The notes below the pieces were generated by a model. The model was not told the origin of the DNA, made no database searches, and saw nothing but the letters and a program-made list of their open reading frames with translations. This document shows positions 17,654 through 27,081 of a stretch of DNA of 64,000 nt, one piece after another (position 1 is the first letter of the stretch; the number at the start of each line of letters is the position of its first letter). The DNA is from Acidisarcina sp. (GTDB lineage: Bacteria; Acidobacteriota; Terriglobia; Terriglobales; Acidobacteriaceae), in NCBI GenBank assembly GCA_035539175.1, contig DATLIY010000009.1:248001-312000 (forward strand), written 5' to 3'. Made by a program: the position numbers and the translations under genes.

Positions 17654-18463
17654 CTACCAGGATTCTCCCCTGGCAATAAGCTCCGCTGGTCCGGTCAACA
17701 CGATCTCCGCGTCGCGCTCCGGCCACTCCACCTGCTGCGTACCCCCCGGAGCGTGCACGCTCAACTTGCGGTGGACGTTTCGCAAAACCATGCTAGCCGC
17801 GGAGGTGGCACAGGTTCCGGTTCCCGAGGAAGTCGTCGGTCCGACTCCGCGTTCAAAGATGCGAATCTCAATCTCATCTGGACTCACGATGCGAACAAAC
17901 TCCACATTGGTCTGCCGGGGAAAATCCGCGTGATGGCAGATCTCCTCGCCGATGCGCTGCCAGGGCTTTCCCTGCACCGTGAATTCCAAATTCTCTACGA
18001 AGATCACAAAGTGAGGATTGCCCGTGGAAACCACAGCGCCCTCAATTCGCTCGCCGGTTGCAAGCTCTACCGCACGAGCCTCAACCGTTGGCACCCCCAT
18101 GCGCGAGGCAATCTGGAAATGAGGAGTCTTCGCTGCAATCAGGAAACACTCCCGCAGCCCCGCTTCCGTTTCAATCCTGAGCGATTCTCCCGCGTGGGCT
18201 CCTTTGCTGTGGGCCATCCACGCCGCCACGCATCGCGTACCGTTGCCGGAAATCTCCGCTATCGAGCCATCGGCGTTGTAGAGCGTGATCCTGCCGGAGC
18301 GCTCGCCCGTCCACTCGAAATATTCGACGCCGTCGGCTCCGATGCCCGTGTTCCGCGAGCAGAGCCGTTGTGCCACTTCGCGTTGTGCAACTGATTCCAC
18401 ATCGCGGCTTTCGACAATCAAAAAATCGTTGCCGCATGCATGTGCTTTGGTAAATGGAATCAC
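17654..18463 (-). CDS. dapF: diaminopimelate epimerase (DapF) with Ser at the second catalytic Cys
   Basis: 269 aa. It converts LL- to meso-DAP for lysine and peptidoglycan. The first catalytic motif is intact: EISGNGTRCVAAW, Cys78. The second family motif, normally ACGTGACA, reads SSGTGTCA here (Ser212-Ser213-Gly214), so the second catalytic cysteine is replaced by serine, with another Cys at 218. HACGNDFLIVE at residues 8-18 is also slightly divergent. The fold and neighbours (ldcA, mpl) support DapF, but activity or stereochemistry could be altered. It overlaps the mgtC stop by 4 nt. Confidence 0.88.
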   Translation of the reverse strand: MIPFTKAHACGNDFLIVESRDVESVAQREVAQRLCSRNTGIGADGVEYFEWTGERSGRITLYNADGSIAEISGNGTRCVAAWMAHSKGAHAGESLRIETEAGLRECFLIAAKTPHFQIASRMGVPTVEARAVELATGERIEGAVVSTGNPHFVIFVENLEFTVQGKPWQRIGEEICHHADFPRQTNVEFVRIVSPDEIEIRIFERGVGPTTSSGTGTCATSAASMVLRNVHRKLSVHAPGGTQQVEWPERDAEIVLTGPAELIARGESW

Positions 18464-19179
18464 TCTTCCTCCGGATCGCGAAATGTCAACACCTCGTCGA
18501 TCGACTTCTTTGCGCGCAAGGACTGTTGCAGTCCCAGGTGCTGTTTACTGGTTGCTACGACGGGAAAGGAGATGCGATGCACCTGGTCGAAGTTATCCTG
18601 CTGCACGTCGAACAGTCTCCGATTCTCGGAATCCATCGCTTCCAGGATCTCTCCCATCATGCGGGTATTGTCCTTCCCGCGAGCCTCATAAATCAGCGGA
18701 TACACCTTGAGATTGAAGCGCCCCTCCAGCAATCCCACCGACTCCAGCGCAATCAACACCACGGCAGTCGCCAATATCGCGGGAAGATAAAGGCCAGCGC
18801 CACACGCCATTCCGATGGAAGCAACCACGAAGACTGTCGCTGCGCTCGTCATCCCGCTGATGCGATTACGATTGTGCAGGATCAGACCCGCGCCAAGAAA
18901 ACCTATGCCCTGCACGATATTCGACGCCACGCGCCCCTTATCGGGATTGGATTCCCCCGCCAGCACGACGGAGAGAAACGTGAAGAGCGCACAGCCAAAG
19001 CAGATCAGCAGATTCGTCCGCAGACCCGACGGCTTGTGGCGGAACTCGCGATCAAATCCGATAGCCGCGCCCAGCAGCGAGGCCACCAGAAGCCTGCTCA
19101 TCGCTCCGCCGGCAAGCACCACCTGCTGCAGTTGATCGAAGCGGAAACCATGGCCGAGTTGAACCAACGCTATGAGCAT
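18460..19179 (-). CDS. MgtC/SapB family membrane protein
   Basis: 239 aa. Membrane spans include LLVASLLGAAIGFDREFRHK. Then come GLRTNLLICFGCALFTFLSV and IVQGIGFLGAGLILHNRNRI with GMTSAATVFVVASIGMACG: the conserved MgtC N-domain. A soluble ACT-like tail of about 80 residues follows. The family affects Mg2+ homeostasis, ATP synthase or virulence in other bacteria; the role here is unknown. It overlaps dapF by 4 nt. Confidence 0.9.
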   Translation of the reverse strand: MLIALVQLGHGFRFDQLQQVVLAGGAMSRLLVASLLGAAIGFDREFRHKPSGLRTNLLICFGCALFTFLSVVLAGESNPDKGRVASNIVQGIGFLGAGLILHNRNRISGMTSAATVFVVASIGMACGAGLYLPAILATAVVLIALESVGLLEGRFNLKVYPLIYEARGKDNTRMMGEILEAMDSENRRLFDVQQDNFDQVHRISFPVVATSKQHLGLQQSLRAKKSIDEVLTFRDPEEE

Positions 19180-19206
19180 CTCAGCATTCCATTCAGCGTG
19201 ATGCTA

Positions 19207-20844
19207 TCACTGTCCCGGGGCCGCTGGCGCCACTGGAGTATCCACTTGAGAACGATAAACCCTGGCGCAGGGCTGCCCCGTGGAACAGGTGACACTCATC
19301 AGCTCCAGGTGGTCAGGATGCAGCTTGATCGCCTTGTCCACCACATCGCCATCGGTCGCAACCACCCACCGCGCCGACTCTGCCGGCTTCTCCAGCGCCG
19401 GTTTGAAGCGGTAATAGTCCGTTTCGTTGATCGTCCGGCGCAGCGGAATCGCCGCCTGTTGCAATGCCCCTACATGCTCCGAGGTATACATCAGGATAAG
19501 TCCGTCCGGCGGCAACGATCGAAGCGCATCCGCCAGCGCACCCTCGAAAGGGATGCGGGTACGCGAGTTTGCAATAGCCTCCTGGAGAACAATGGGTCTT
19601 GCATGCAGCAGCGCCGCCGAATTTGCCAGGATCAGCAGGATCATCGTGGCATATACCCATTGGCCGGCCTTTGGAGAGCGCGCCTGAACCCAACTCAGCA
19701 GCCAACTCGCCGCGAAGGCAGCAAACAGCGCAAAGACCGGCAGCATTTCCATCCCGTAGCGCGTGTTGTACCAGGAGAAAGGCCACCATACCGGGATGAA
19801 GATCGGAACCGATCCGTAGGCGATCGAGTAAGCATAAAACGGCAGCGGAATCCACAACAGCAGCGCCGCCCCAATCGCCCGCGAACGCGCATATAGCGCC
19901 AACCCGGTGCCAGCCACAGACAGCCACAACAGCTTGTTGGCCCAGCGGATGGGTACAGCGTCAAGTTCGGCGGCCTTCAGAAAATGCAGCGCCGCCACCC
20001 GCATGCTGTGCCACCCCGGATAATGCGGCGATCCCGGAGTCGCGGTTCGCAGTTCGATTGCGCGCGCCGAGTAGGGTCCGCGCATGAAGTCCAGCGGATC
20101 CCCGAACTGTCTCGCGTTGTACGCCAGCCACAATGCGGGTGCGGCTCCCAGCATCACGGTGAACAGGATGAAACTGCCCATCACCGGCTCACGCAGTTTG
20201 TGCTGCCTCCATAGCGCAATGGCTACAACCAGCCACGCGAAGCTGGCATAAATCCACCCGTCGTAACGGGTGTAGACAGCCGCTACCAGCACCAGCCCTG
20301 CAGCGATGAGGAGGCGGTCGGCTCGCCGTCCAGCTTCTCCGCTATCCAGTTCCAGGCAGAACTCCGCAACCAGCAGCGCGACCCAGATCATCTCTGCCAG
20401 GAAGAGCGGCTCGGTCATCGCAGTGGATTGCAGATACAGCAAGCCAGGATTCAACGCGAAAAACGCCAGCGCCAGCAGAGAAACGCGCGGCGCCAGCCAC
20501 AACCGCGCAAGCCGATAGATCCCCACACAGCCCGCGATGTAGCAGGCCATCGATGGAAACGCTCCGGCAGCACCGTTCTGCCACCAGTCCATCCGCTGCA
20601 CGAAAGGGATCAGCAGGAGATGCGGCAGCGGCAGCCAGACGGAACCTAGCTGCCGAAAGCCTGGATTCATCGAGTCAAAGACGCGGCGAGCGATGTGCAG
20701 GTGCGCCACCGCATCGCCGTAGAGCAACAGCAAATGATGTTCGAAGCAATAGTCAAACGCAACAAGAGCGAGCGCCGTTGCGGCCACCAGTACCGGAAGC
20801 CATTCGCGGCGCTGCGATCGCCGGTCTGCCTCCGTGCTACTCAA
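19207..20844 (-). CDS. GT-C type membrane glycosyltransferase (GT39-like)
   Basis: About 545 aa, with ten or more membrane spans. The early loop LLLYGDAVAHLHIARRVFDS with GFRQLGSVWLPLPHLLLIP is typical of a bacterial polyprenyl-phosphate mannosyltransferase-like family. LYLQSTAMTEPLFLAEMIWV is also conserved. The start is uncertain: TTG 20844 is preferred because the in-frame ATG at 20937 would overlap the kinase by 100 nt. A TTG start overlaps it by 8 nt, as in a coupled operon. The acceptor is unknown. Confidence 0.72.
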   Translation of the reverse strand: MSSTEADRRSQRREWLPVLVAATALALVAFDYCFEHHLLLLYGDAVAHLHIARRVFDSMNPGFRQLGSVWLPLPHLLLIPFVQRMDWWQNGAAGAFPSMACYIAGCVGIYRLARLWLAPRVSLLALAFFALNPGLLYLQSTAMTEPLFLAEMIWVALLVAEFCLELDSGEAGRRADRLLIAAGLVLVAAVYTRYDGWIYASFAWLVVAIALWRQHKLREPVMGSFILFTVMLGAAPALWLAYNARQFGDPLDFMRGPYSARAIELRTATPGSPHYPGWHSMRVAALHFLKAAELDAVPIRWANKLLWLSVAGTGLALYARSRAIGAALLLWIPLPFYAYSIAYGSVPIFIPVWWPFSWYNTRYGMEMLPVFALFAAFAASWLLSWVQARSPKAGQWVYATMILLILANSAALLHARPIVLQEAIANSRTRIPFEGALADALRSLPPDGLILMYTSEHVGALQQAAIPLRRTINETDYYRFKPALEKPAESARWVVATDGDVVDKAIKLHPDHLELMSVTCSTGQPCARVYRSQVDTPVAPAAPGQ

Positions 20845-21772
20845 GGTGACTGAGTCCGCGGAAAAGCCCGAACCGCTGATCGATCTCGGCACGGTCCAGC
20901 GACTGCAGCCGCTCCGTTCCGAAGCGCTCGACCGCAAACGATCCCATCACTCCGCCATAAAACATCGCCGTCTTAAAGACGAGAGGGGTCAGCCTGGGCT
21001 GCGAAGCCAGATAGCCGAAGAAACCGCCCGCAAAGGAATCGCCTGCTCCGGTCGGATCCATAACCTTGGACAGCGGCAATGCCGGCGCACGAAATGGCAG
21101 CGTCACAACCTCGGTCCCCTCGGGAAACGAGCGATCGCTGAAGAAGGCCGTGGCTCCGTATTCGCCATGTTTCACAATCAGCGTCTTCGGGCCCATCTCG
21201 AGAATCTGGCGGGCAGCGCCCACAAGATTGTCATTCTTCGCCAGCATCCTGGCTTCCGTGTCGTTGATCAACAGGGCATCCAGGCCCTTGAGTACGCGGG
21301 CCAGCTTGTCTTGATGTCCGGTGATCCAGTAGTTCATGGTGTCGCCGCCCACCATGCGCACGCCCGACATCTGGCTGCGCACGTTTTCCTGCAGCACAGG
21401 ATCGATGTTTGCGAGAAACAGAAATTCGCTGTCCTCGTATGCCGCCGGAATCTTCGGCGAGAATCTCTCGAAGACATTGAGTTCCGTCTTGAGCGTCTGC
21501 GCCTCATTCAGGTTCTGCATGTAGGAGCCGGTCCAGTGGAAGCTCCGCCCATTGGCCCGCTCCAACCCCGACGTATCGACGCCACGATTGGTCAGTACGG
21601 CTTCGTTCTCTTTGGAAAAGTCTTCGCCCACCACGGCGATGACGCGAACCGGCGCAAAGTAACTGGCCGCCAGAGAGAAATAGGTAGCCGCGCCTCCCAG
21701 GCAGTTCTCCACACGGCCGTGCGGAGTCTCAATACTGTCAAACGCAACACTTCCGACTACAAGAATCGCCAT
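20837..21772 (-). CDS. PfkB family sugar/nucleoside kinase
   Basis: 311 aa ribokinase-fold kinase. The N-terminus is ILVVGSVAFDSIETPHGRVE with GGAATYFSLAASYFA, the first PfkB signature. The anion-hole motif DPTGAGDSFAGGFFGYLAS (about 250) holds the catalytic Asp. The substrate is not clear. The location 27 nt after mtnP suggests salvage of methylthioribose, ribose or a nucleoside, which is inference only. The next gene overlaps its 3' end. Confidence 0.88.
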   Translation of the reverse strand: MAILVVGSVAFDSIETPHGRVENCLGGAATYFSLAASYFAPVRVIAVVGEDFSKENEAVLTNRGVDTSGLERANGRSFHWTGSYMQNLNEAQTLKTELNVFERFSPKIPAAYEDSEFLFLANIDPVLQENVRSQMSGVRMVGGDTMNYWITGHQDKLARVLKGLDALLINDTEARMLAKNDNLVGAARQILEMGPKTLIVKHGEYGATAFFSDRSFPEGTEVVTLPFRAPALPLSKVMDPTGAGDSFAGGFFGYLASQPRLTPLVFKTAMFYGGVMGSFAVERFGTERLQSLDRAEIDQRFGLFRGLSHLE

Positions 21773-21799
21773 TGCTTCTCCCGATTTACTGGTGCGCGT

Positions 21800-22678
21800 T
21801 TACTGGTGCACGGGAAGATACTTCCCGATGATCAATTCCAACTTTTCCCGCGTGGCCTGGGGTACTGCATCCGCATGAGTCAGGATGGCGTACTGCAGTG
21901 CCGTGGCGCAGGCACAGGTACGCTCCCGAGGCATCGCCGCCACCGCAGCGCGCACCACCTTAGCTGCATTCGTCGCGTTCTGGTTCAACACGGCTACAAT
22001 CTGCTCCACCGTCACGGCATCGTGCGATTCATGCCAGCAGTCGTAGTCGGTCACCATTGCCATCGTCGCGTAGCAGATCTCCGCCTCACGCGCCAGCTTC
22101 GCCTCCTGCAGATTCGTCATGCCTACCACATCTGCACCCCAGCTTCGGTACAGGTTGGATTCCGCGCGGGTAGAGAATTGCGGCCCCTCCATGCAGACAT
22201 ACGTGCCGCCGGGTTTGCCCACAACTCCCACACTCCTGCAGGCATCGACAAATACCCCGGAGACGGTGGCGCATACCGGGTCGCCAAATGCAACGTGGCC
22301 CACGATCCCGTCTCCAAAGAACGTCGCATTGCGGAGAAACGTGCGATCGATGAACTGATCGGGCATGACAAAATCGGTGGGCTTATGCTCTTCCCTGAGC
22401 GAGCCTACTGCCGAGACTGAGAGAATACGCTCGACTCCGAGCTGCTTCATCGCGTGGATATTCGCGCGGAAGTTCAATTCTGATGGCAGCAGGCGATGTC
22501 CGCGGCCATGCCTGGCCAGAAACGCAACCTTGCGTCCTTCCAGCTCGCCCAGCACAAATGCATCCGATGGATCGCCAAAAGGAGTACGGATCCGCTCTTC
22601 ATGGATCGCCGTCAGTCCCGGCATCGAGTACAGACCGCTGCCGCCGATAATCCCAATCTCCGCCTGTTGCAACATCAC
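21800..22678 (-). CDS. mtnP: S-methyl-5'-thioadenosine phosphorylase
   Basis: 292 aa. It cleaves methylthioadenosine with phosphate to adenine and methylthioribose-1-phosphate, salvaging purine and sulfur. The phosphate loop is [35 protein letters not shown] and the PNP/MTAP family 2 signature [20 protein letters not shown] follow, with [20 protein letters not shown] later. The length is usual. ATG 22678 or 22675 may serve as start. It links loosely to sulfur assimilation elsewhere in the window. Confidence 0.94.
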   Translation of the reverse strand: MMLQQAEIGIIGGSGLYSMPGLTAIHEERIRTPFGDPSDAFVLGELEGRKVAFLARHGRGHRLLPSELNFRANIHAMKQLGVERILSVSAVGSLREEHKPTDFVMPDQFIDRTFLRNATFFGDGIVGHVAFGDPVCATVSGVFVDACRSVGVVGKPGGTYVCMEGPQFSTRAESNLYRSWGADVVGMTNLQEAKLAREAEICYATMAMVTDYDCWHESHDAVTVEQIVAVLNQNATNAAKVVRAAVAAMPRERTCACATALQYAILTHADAVPQATREKLELIIGKYLPVHQ

Positions 22679-22762
22679 ACTCCGCCGCTCTCTCCTGTAA
22701 CGGAAAGGCGGATTGAATTAGAAAGAAGGAACGTTTCAGTATAACAACCGAGGCGGAGAACC

Positions 22763-24364
22763 TCAGTGCATCAAGCCCGCACGCATCATCCCGCATCCCC
22801 CCAGAAAACGGCGCAGGAATGAGGTCAGATCCTCCCGCCGCAAGCTCGAAGCATCCGCCATGCGGAGTTGCTCGCCCTGCTGCGCGCCCGTCAGCAGAAG
22901 CTCCAGCTTGCGCGCCAGCGCCAGGTCGAAGCTCTCGCTGATAAAGACCTGCCTGCCGGTCACCACGATCAGCGCCGGGCCTTCGCTTGTGTGGTAGATC
23001 TGCTCTCCGTGCGGTGTATCGCTCTCACTGTCCAGTGATACGCCGGAGTACTTCACGCCCAGTTCCTTGGCGTACATGGTGGCAAAAGCCTGCGCCGCCT
23101 CTTCCGTCTTCCAGTTGGAGAAATACAGAGTGCTCAGCGATTTTGTCGACGCCTTCTCCTCCGGCGTGTGGGCGCTCTTTCTCTGCGCCGCATAGTACAA
23201 GCCGCCATCCCACGCCGGCGTCAGCGCACGCGAGACCGCCGGCCCGCCAAACAGCTCAGTAAGAATCCGCACGTCAAGTTGCCCCATCACTCCAACATCG
23301 TAAGGGTCGTAATCCGCGTCCACCAGACCGTGAATATCGGGCATGCGCAGCAGCGGAATCTTCTGCGCCGCCTCGTAGGCATGCGGATTCATAACTTCAT
23401 AGCTGGTCGAGGGCGGATGATCCAGCACCCCTGCAAACGCCGCCTCCACTCCGCGATCCTGCAACATGGCCGTTTCAAACTTCAGCCCATCCCTGTAAGG
23501 GAAAAGCAGTTCCTGCTGCAGCAGGAGTGGAGCCCGCGCCAGCACGGGCGAGTCGGCTGCATCATCCATTTGATCCATCCGATCCTCGACCTCCCGGCCT
23601 GCGGTCAACAGAGTCTTGCCCGTCGGCTTCAATTGCCAGTCGAGAAATACAGCCATCGCCTGCCCTTCCAGTACGGCATCGCGAGCTGTATCCGTTTCGT
23701 CCACCGCCAGATGCTGATTGTCCTCCGCCACCGTATGCGAGAGCCCGGTCTGCGTCTTCGATTGCCACTTTTCCAGATTCACCCGCTGATCCTGCAGGGC
23801 GTGGGTCAATTCGTGCGCCAGCACGGACTTCTGCTCCTCCGGCTCAATCCAGTCGAGCAGGTTCACCGTCTTCGTCTTGTCATCGTAGTAGCCCGCAACC
23901 TGCTCCTTCAGCAGGCTGACGAGGAACGGCCCTAGCTGGAAGTCCCGATCGATCAGCCCAAACTTCTTCAAAACAATTTCGCCGCGCTGCATCCGCTTCG
24001 CGTCTTCATCGTTCTTCAGCTTCTCCAGGATGTATTGCTCCACCGCCTCGCGGGTCGTCAGGCGCCTCTTAACCTTGCTCCGAATGGGGAGCTTGCTGTC
24101 CTCCGATGAGAAACGCAGAATCTCATCCACTGAGCGGAAAAGCTCCTTCGCCTGCTGCGGTGAGATCTTCCTGTCGTGCGGGGGCTGTCTGCTGTCCGGC
24201 TTGGTCTGGGCTGGGCTGGCCTGGTCCGGCTTTGGCTGCGCAGTTGGTGCGCCCTGCTGTGGAACGGGTACCGCTGTCTGCGCCAGCACAAACATCTGCG
24301 CGCCCGTCAGCTCGAACCCGAGTATCGCAGCACCGGCAACGGCGCCTATCTTCTTCCAATTCAT
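22763..24364 (-). CDS. secreted zinc metallopeptidase-like protein (HELTH)
   Basis: 533 aa from ATG 24364, chosen over 24412 because GAAGG lies about 8 nt upstream and a signal peptide follows at once (NWKKIGAVAGAAILGFEL). A Pro/Gln-rich linker (30-65) precedes the catalytic domain. SVLAHELTHALQDQ at about 181-193 is an HExxH zinc site, and a Glu-rich VLEGQAMAVF about 45 residues later may hold the third ligand. I do not recognise a named family member. It is probably periplasmic or secreted and is the first gene of the long minus-strand run. Confidence 0.78.
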   Translation of the reverse strand: MNWKKIGAVAGAAILGFELTGAQMFVLAQTAVPVPQQGAPTAQPKPDQASPAQTKPDSRQPPHDRKISPQQAKELFRSVDEILRFSSEDSKLPIRSKVKRRLTTREAVEQYILEKLKNDEDAKRMQRGEIVLKKFGLIDRDFQLGPFLVSLLKEQVAGYYDDKTKTVNLLDWIEPEEQKSVLAHELTHALQDQRVNLEKWQSKTQTGLSHTVAEDNQHLAVDETDTARDAVLEGQAMAVFLDWQLKPTGKTLLTAGREVEDRMDQMDDAADSPVLARAPLLLQQELLFPYRDGLKFETAMLQDRGVEAAFAGVLDHPPSTSYEVMNPHAYEAAQKIPLLRMPDIHGLVDADYDPYDVGVMGQLDVRILTELFGGPAVSRALTPAWDGGLYYAAQRKSAHTPEEKASTKSLSTLYFSNWKTEEAAQAFATMYAKELGVKYSGVSLDSESDTPHGEQIYHTSEGPALIVVTGRQVFISESFDLALARKLELLLTGAQQGEQLRMADASSLRREDLTSFLRRFLGGCGMMRAGLMH

Positions 24365-24415
24365 TCCCAGAAACCTTCCTTGCCCTCGTCCGCAGCCATA
24401 TTCATTCTGCAAGGC

Positions 24416-24421
24416 TATAAT
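24416..24421 (+). promoter_or_regulatory. TATAAT -10 element before ygfZ
   Basis: A perfect TATAAT lies 18 nt upstream of the ygfZ ATG, in the short divergent space with the metallopeptidase gene. The -35 position has no good match, so the promoter is suggested rather than shown. Confidence 0.4.
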
Positions 24422-24439
24422 CTAGTTGTATTTTCCGCT

Positions 24440-25558
24440 ATGAGCGATTCCATCCCCACTTCTAACGAAGCAACAATCGCCGAGCCCGTCGCCAGGCCAA
24501 CACCTCTGGCAGAGTTCCTGCGGAGCAATGCACCTGCGCTCGAACTACGCACCTATCAAGGCGCCATAACCCCTCTGGTATTTGACGATGCAAACCAGGA
24601 AGCAGAGTCGGCCCTGCGCTCCGCCGCCGCAATGGACCTCGGCTGGCTGGCTCGTATCGCCGTTACCGGCAAAGATCGTGCCCGCTGGCTCTCCGGAATG
24701 ACCACCAATGCCGTCAAGACCCTCGTCGAGGGCACCGGGAACTACAGCTTCGTGCTGAACGCACAGGGCCGAATTCAGGGCGATATATATACCTTTCAGG
24801 AGCAGGACCGGCTCGTGCTGGAAACCTCCGCGAACCAGGTCGACCGGCTCACCCAGCATCTTGACCACTTCATCATCATGGATGATGTGGAACTCGCGCC
24901 TCTGGCTGAACTTACGGCGCTGGGCGTTGTCGGACCGTCAGCCGCGGCGGTTCTGAGCAAGCTCGGTTTTGATGCTGCGCAACTGCAGCCGCTCGAAGAG
25001 CGCCCGTGGGTCTGGAACGGGATTCCGATAACCGTAGTGCGTTCTTATAGCGTGCTGATACCGCGCTTTGAGCTGTGGTTTGCCGCCGGGCACGTGGCTT
25101 CTATCTGGACAGCCTTGCTGGAGAACGGCTGCCGTCCCTGTGGTCTAGAGGCGGTCGAGACCCTGCGCATCGTCGAAGGCATCCCCGCGTACGGAATCGA
25201 TATTCAAGAGAAGCATCTGGCACAGGAGACCTCGCAAACCCGGGCACTCAATTTTTCCAAGGGCTGCTACCTTGGCCAGGAGATTGTGGAGCGCATCCGT
25301 TCCCGCGCCAACATTCATCGCGCCCTGCGCGCCTTTGCCCTGCAAGGCGCAACTCCGGCGCCAGGCGCGGAGTTGCGCTCTGGAGACAAGGCGGTTGGAA
25401 ATATCACCAGCGTGGCAACTCTCACGCTCAACGGCACGCCCCGGGCTTTTGCCCTGGGGACGGTTCGCCTGGATGCCATTGGCCCGGATGCAACCCTCGA
25501 GTACGACGGCGGCACCGCGGCTCCGCTGGAGAAGCCGCCGGAGATCGGAGCCGTCTGA
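24440..25558 (+). CDS. ygfZ: YgfZ/GcvT-family folate-binding Fe-S repair protein
   Basis: 372 aa. ATG 24440 is chosen because the frame upstream of it is antisense to the metallopeptidase gene. A GcvT-like domain includes LARIAVTGKDRARWLSGMTT. The YgfZ signature KGCYLGQE is at residues 274-281 with the redox Cys276. The known role of the family is tetrahydrofolate-dependent help in assembly or repair of certain Fe-S enzymes (for example MiaB). It could assist the Fe-S APS reductase encoded in this window, but there is no direct evidence. Confidence 0.9.
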   Translation: MSDSIPTSNEATIAEPVARPTPLAEFLRSNAPALELRTYQGAITPLVFDDANQEAESALRSAAAMDLGWLARIAVTGKDRARWLSGMTTNAVKTLVEGTGNYSFVLNAQGRIQGDIYTFQEQDRLVLETSANQVDRLTQHLDHFIIMDDVELAPLAELTALGVVGPSAAAVLSKLGFDAAQLQPLEERPWVWNGIPITVVRSYSVLIPRFELWFAAGHVASIWTALLENGCRPCGLEAVETLRIVEGIPAYGIDIQEKHLAQETSQTRALNFSKGCYLGQEIVERIRSRANIHRALRAFALQGATPAPGAELRSGDKAVGNITSVATLTLNGTPRAFALGTVRLDAIGPDATLEYDGGTAAPLEKPPEIGAV

Positions 25559-25681
25559 TTTCGCGAGATTGAGTCGGATCGCACAATCACGGCGTGGTCC
25601 ATCCTGCCATAGATCAAAACCGGGAAGAATCCTGTACGAAGAAGATCGAAAATAATCCGTTTCGAAGAATGGACAAGAATC

Positions 25682-26296
25682 ATGGATGAAAAAGAGTCCC
25701 AGTTCACCGTTACCGACCGGCGCAAGTTCACGCTAGAGGGGGAGCTCCGCGACGAAGCCAGCTTGCCCCCGGAAGAGCCCGTTGCTGAATCGAAGCCAGC
25801 GCCTTCTCCTGCTGCGGCAGAAAAGCCAGCGCGCGGACCACAACTCGTCACCTCTGCGCCCACAGAACCGGCCGCTGAACACGAAGAGGATGGCTCCGAA
25901 GTAGGGCCACCGCCGACGGCGCAGGAAACCGCTGAGCAGCACGCCGCTTACCAGCAATCCTCCCGCGTGCTCGACAAGATGATCCAGGACGCGAATCCCG
26001 GAATGCCCGCTTCCGAAGAAGCAACCTTTGAACAACTGGTGCAGTCGATCTATCTCTCCGCGATCGTGCAGATGGGCGGAGCCACCAAGCCCGGCGAGCA
26101 GCCACGGGTCGACATCGTAGGCGCGCGCCAGAACATCGATATCCTTGGAATCCTCGTCGACAAGACAAAGGGCAACCTCACCGACCGGGAGTCGCACCTT
26201 CTGCAAAACGCTCTCTTCGATCTGCGCATGATGTTCCTGGAGCTGACCAACGCCATCGCAGCGCAGGCTACCCAACCACCCACTGGTAAGAAATAG
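25682..26296 (+). CDS. DUF1844 domain protein
   Basis: 204 aa soluble protein. The acidic Pro/Glu/Ala-rich N-terminal half (about 15-95) looks disordered. The C-terminal DUF1844 domain holds FEQLVQSIYLSAIVQMGG and RQNIDILGILVDKTKGNLT with LLQNALFDLRMMFLEL. The function is unknown; in related genomes it often sits near housekeeping genes. The 123 nt before it carry no recognised element. The following gene starts 12 nt downstream. Confidence 0.85.
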   Translation: MDEKESQFTVTDRRKFTLEGELRDEASLPPEEPVAESKPAPSPAAAEKPARGPQLVTSAPTEPAAEHEEDGSEVGPPPTAQETAEQHAAYQQSSRVLDKMIQDANPGMPASEEATFEQLVQSIYLSAIVQMGGATKPGEQPRVDIVGARQNIDILGILVDKTKGNLTDRESHLLQNALFDLRMMFLELTNAIAAQATQPPTGKK

Positions 26297-26308
26297 CTAA
26301 GCGGATTT

Positions 26309-27079
26309 ATGGAAGCAGTGATGACAATTCTTGGCAGTGGCACTTCGATGGGTGTGCCCACCCTCGGTTGCGACTGCCGCGTCTGCACCTCCTCCGACGC
26401 GCGGGACCGCCGGACGCGCCCCTCCGTCTCCATTCGCTGGGAGAACCACTGTATCCTGATCGACACCGGTCCGGACTTCCGGGAGCAGGCATTGCGCGAA
26501 GGCATCCGCGATATTGACGCCATCCTCTATACCCACTCCCACGCAGACCACATCCTGGGACTCGATGACCTGCGCCCCCTCAGCTTTCGCAACAAACACA
26601 AGATCCCTCTCTATGCGGACGAGGCTACCGCCAGCACACTGGAGAAGGTCTTCGACTATACCTTTGCAGTCGACGCCAAGTATCCCAATCGCGCCCGCGT
26701 GGAACTCAACCGCATCCAGGGCGCAATCGACCTCTTCGGGGTTCCCTTTCAGCCCATCCCCCTCCTGCACGGAGAAATGCAGGTAACCGGCTTCCGCTTT
26801 GGCAATGCCGCCTACCTGACGGACATGAACCACATCCCCGACAGCAGCCTGCCGCTGCTGCAAGACCTCGATGTAGCGATCCTCGACGCGCTGCGGCACA
26901 CACCGCACCCCAGCCACTCCACGCTCTCCCAGTCGATTGCATGGGCCAACCTCCTCAAGCCGCGCATGACATACTTCACCCATATGTCCCACGACATCCT
27001 CCACGCGGAGACCGAAAGCAATTTAGCGCCGAACATACGGCTGGCCTATGACGGCCTGCAGATTCCCTTCGAAATCTAA
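26309..27079 (+). CDS. MBL-fold metallohydrolase, PhnP-like
   Basis: 256 aa. ILGSGTSMGVPTLGCDCRVC is the family N-terminus, whose Cys residues may bind structural zinc. YTHSHADHILGLDDLRP is the HxHxDH metal motif. YLTDMNHIPD and YFTHMSHDI give further ligands. It is similar to PhnP (phosphoribosyl cyclic phosphodiesterase) and lipoate-protein-ligase-linked MBL proteins. No phn genes are nearby, so the substrate is open. It is separated by 2 nt from ribF. Confidence 0.88.
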   Translation: MEAVMTILGSGTSMGVPTLGCDCRVCTSSDARDRRTRPSVSIRWENHCILIDTGPDFREQALREGIRDIDAILYTHSHADHILGLDDLRPLSFRNKHKIPLYADEATASTLEKVFDYTFAVDAKYPNRARVELNRIQGAIDLFGVPFQPIPLLHGEMQVTGFRFGNAAYLTDMNHIPDSSLPLLQDLDVAILDALRHTPHPSHSTLSQSIAWANLLKPRMTYFTHMSHDILHAETESNLAPNIRLAYDGLQIPFEI

Positions 27080-27081
27080 CC

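Noticed and set aside
18454-22420. Long plus-strand frames (480 and 528 codons) opposite mgtC, the glycosyltransferase, the kinase and mtnP
   Set aside because: All minus-strand genes there have strong family motifs and coupled overlaps; the plus-strand products are basic and have no motifs.
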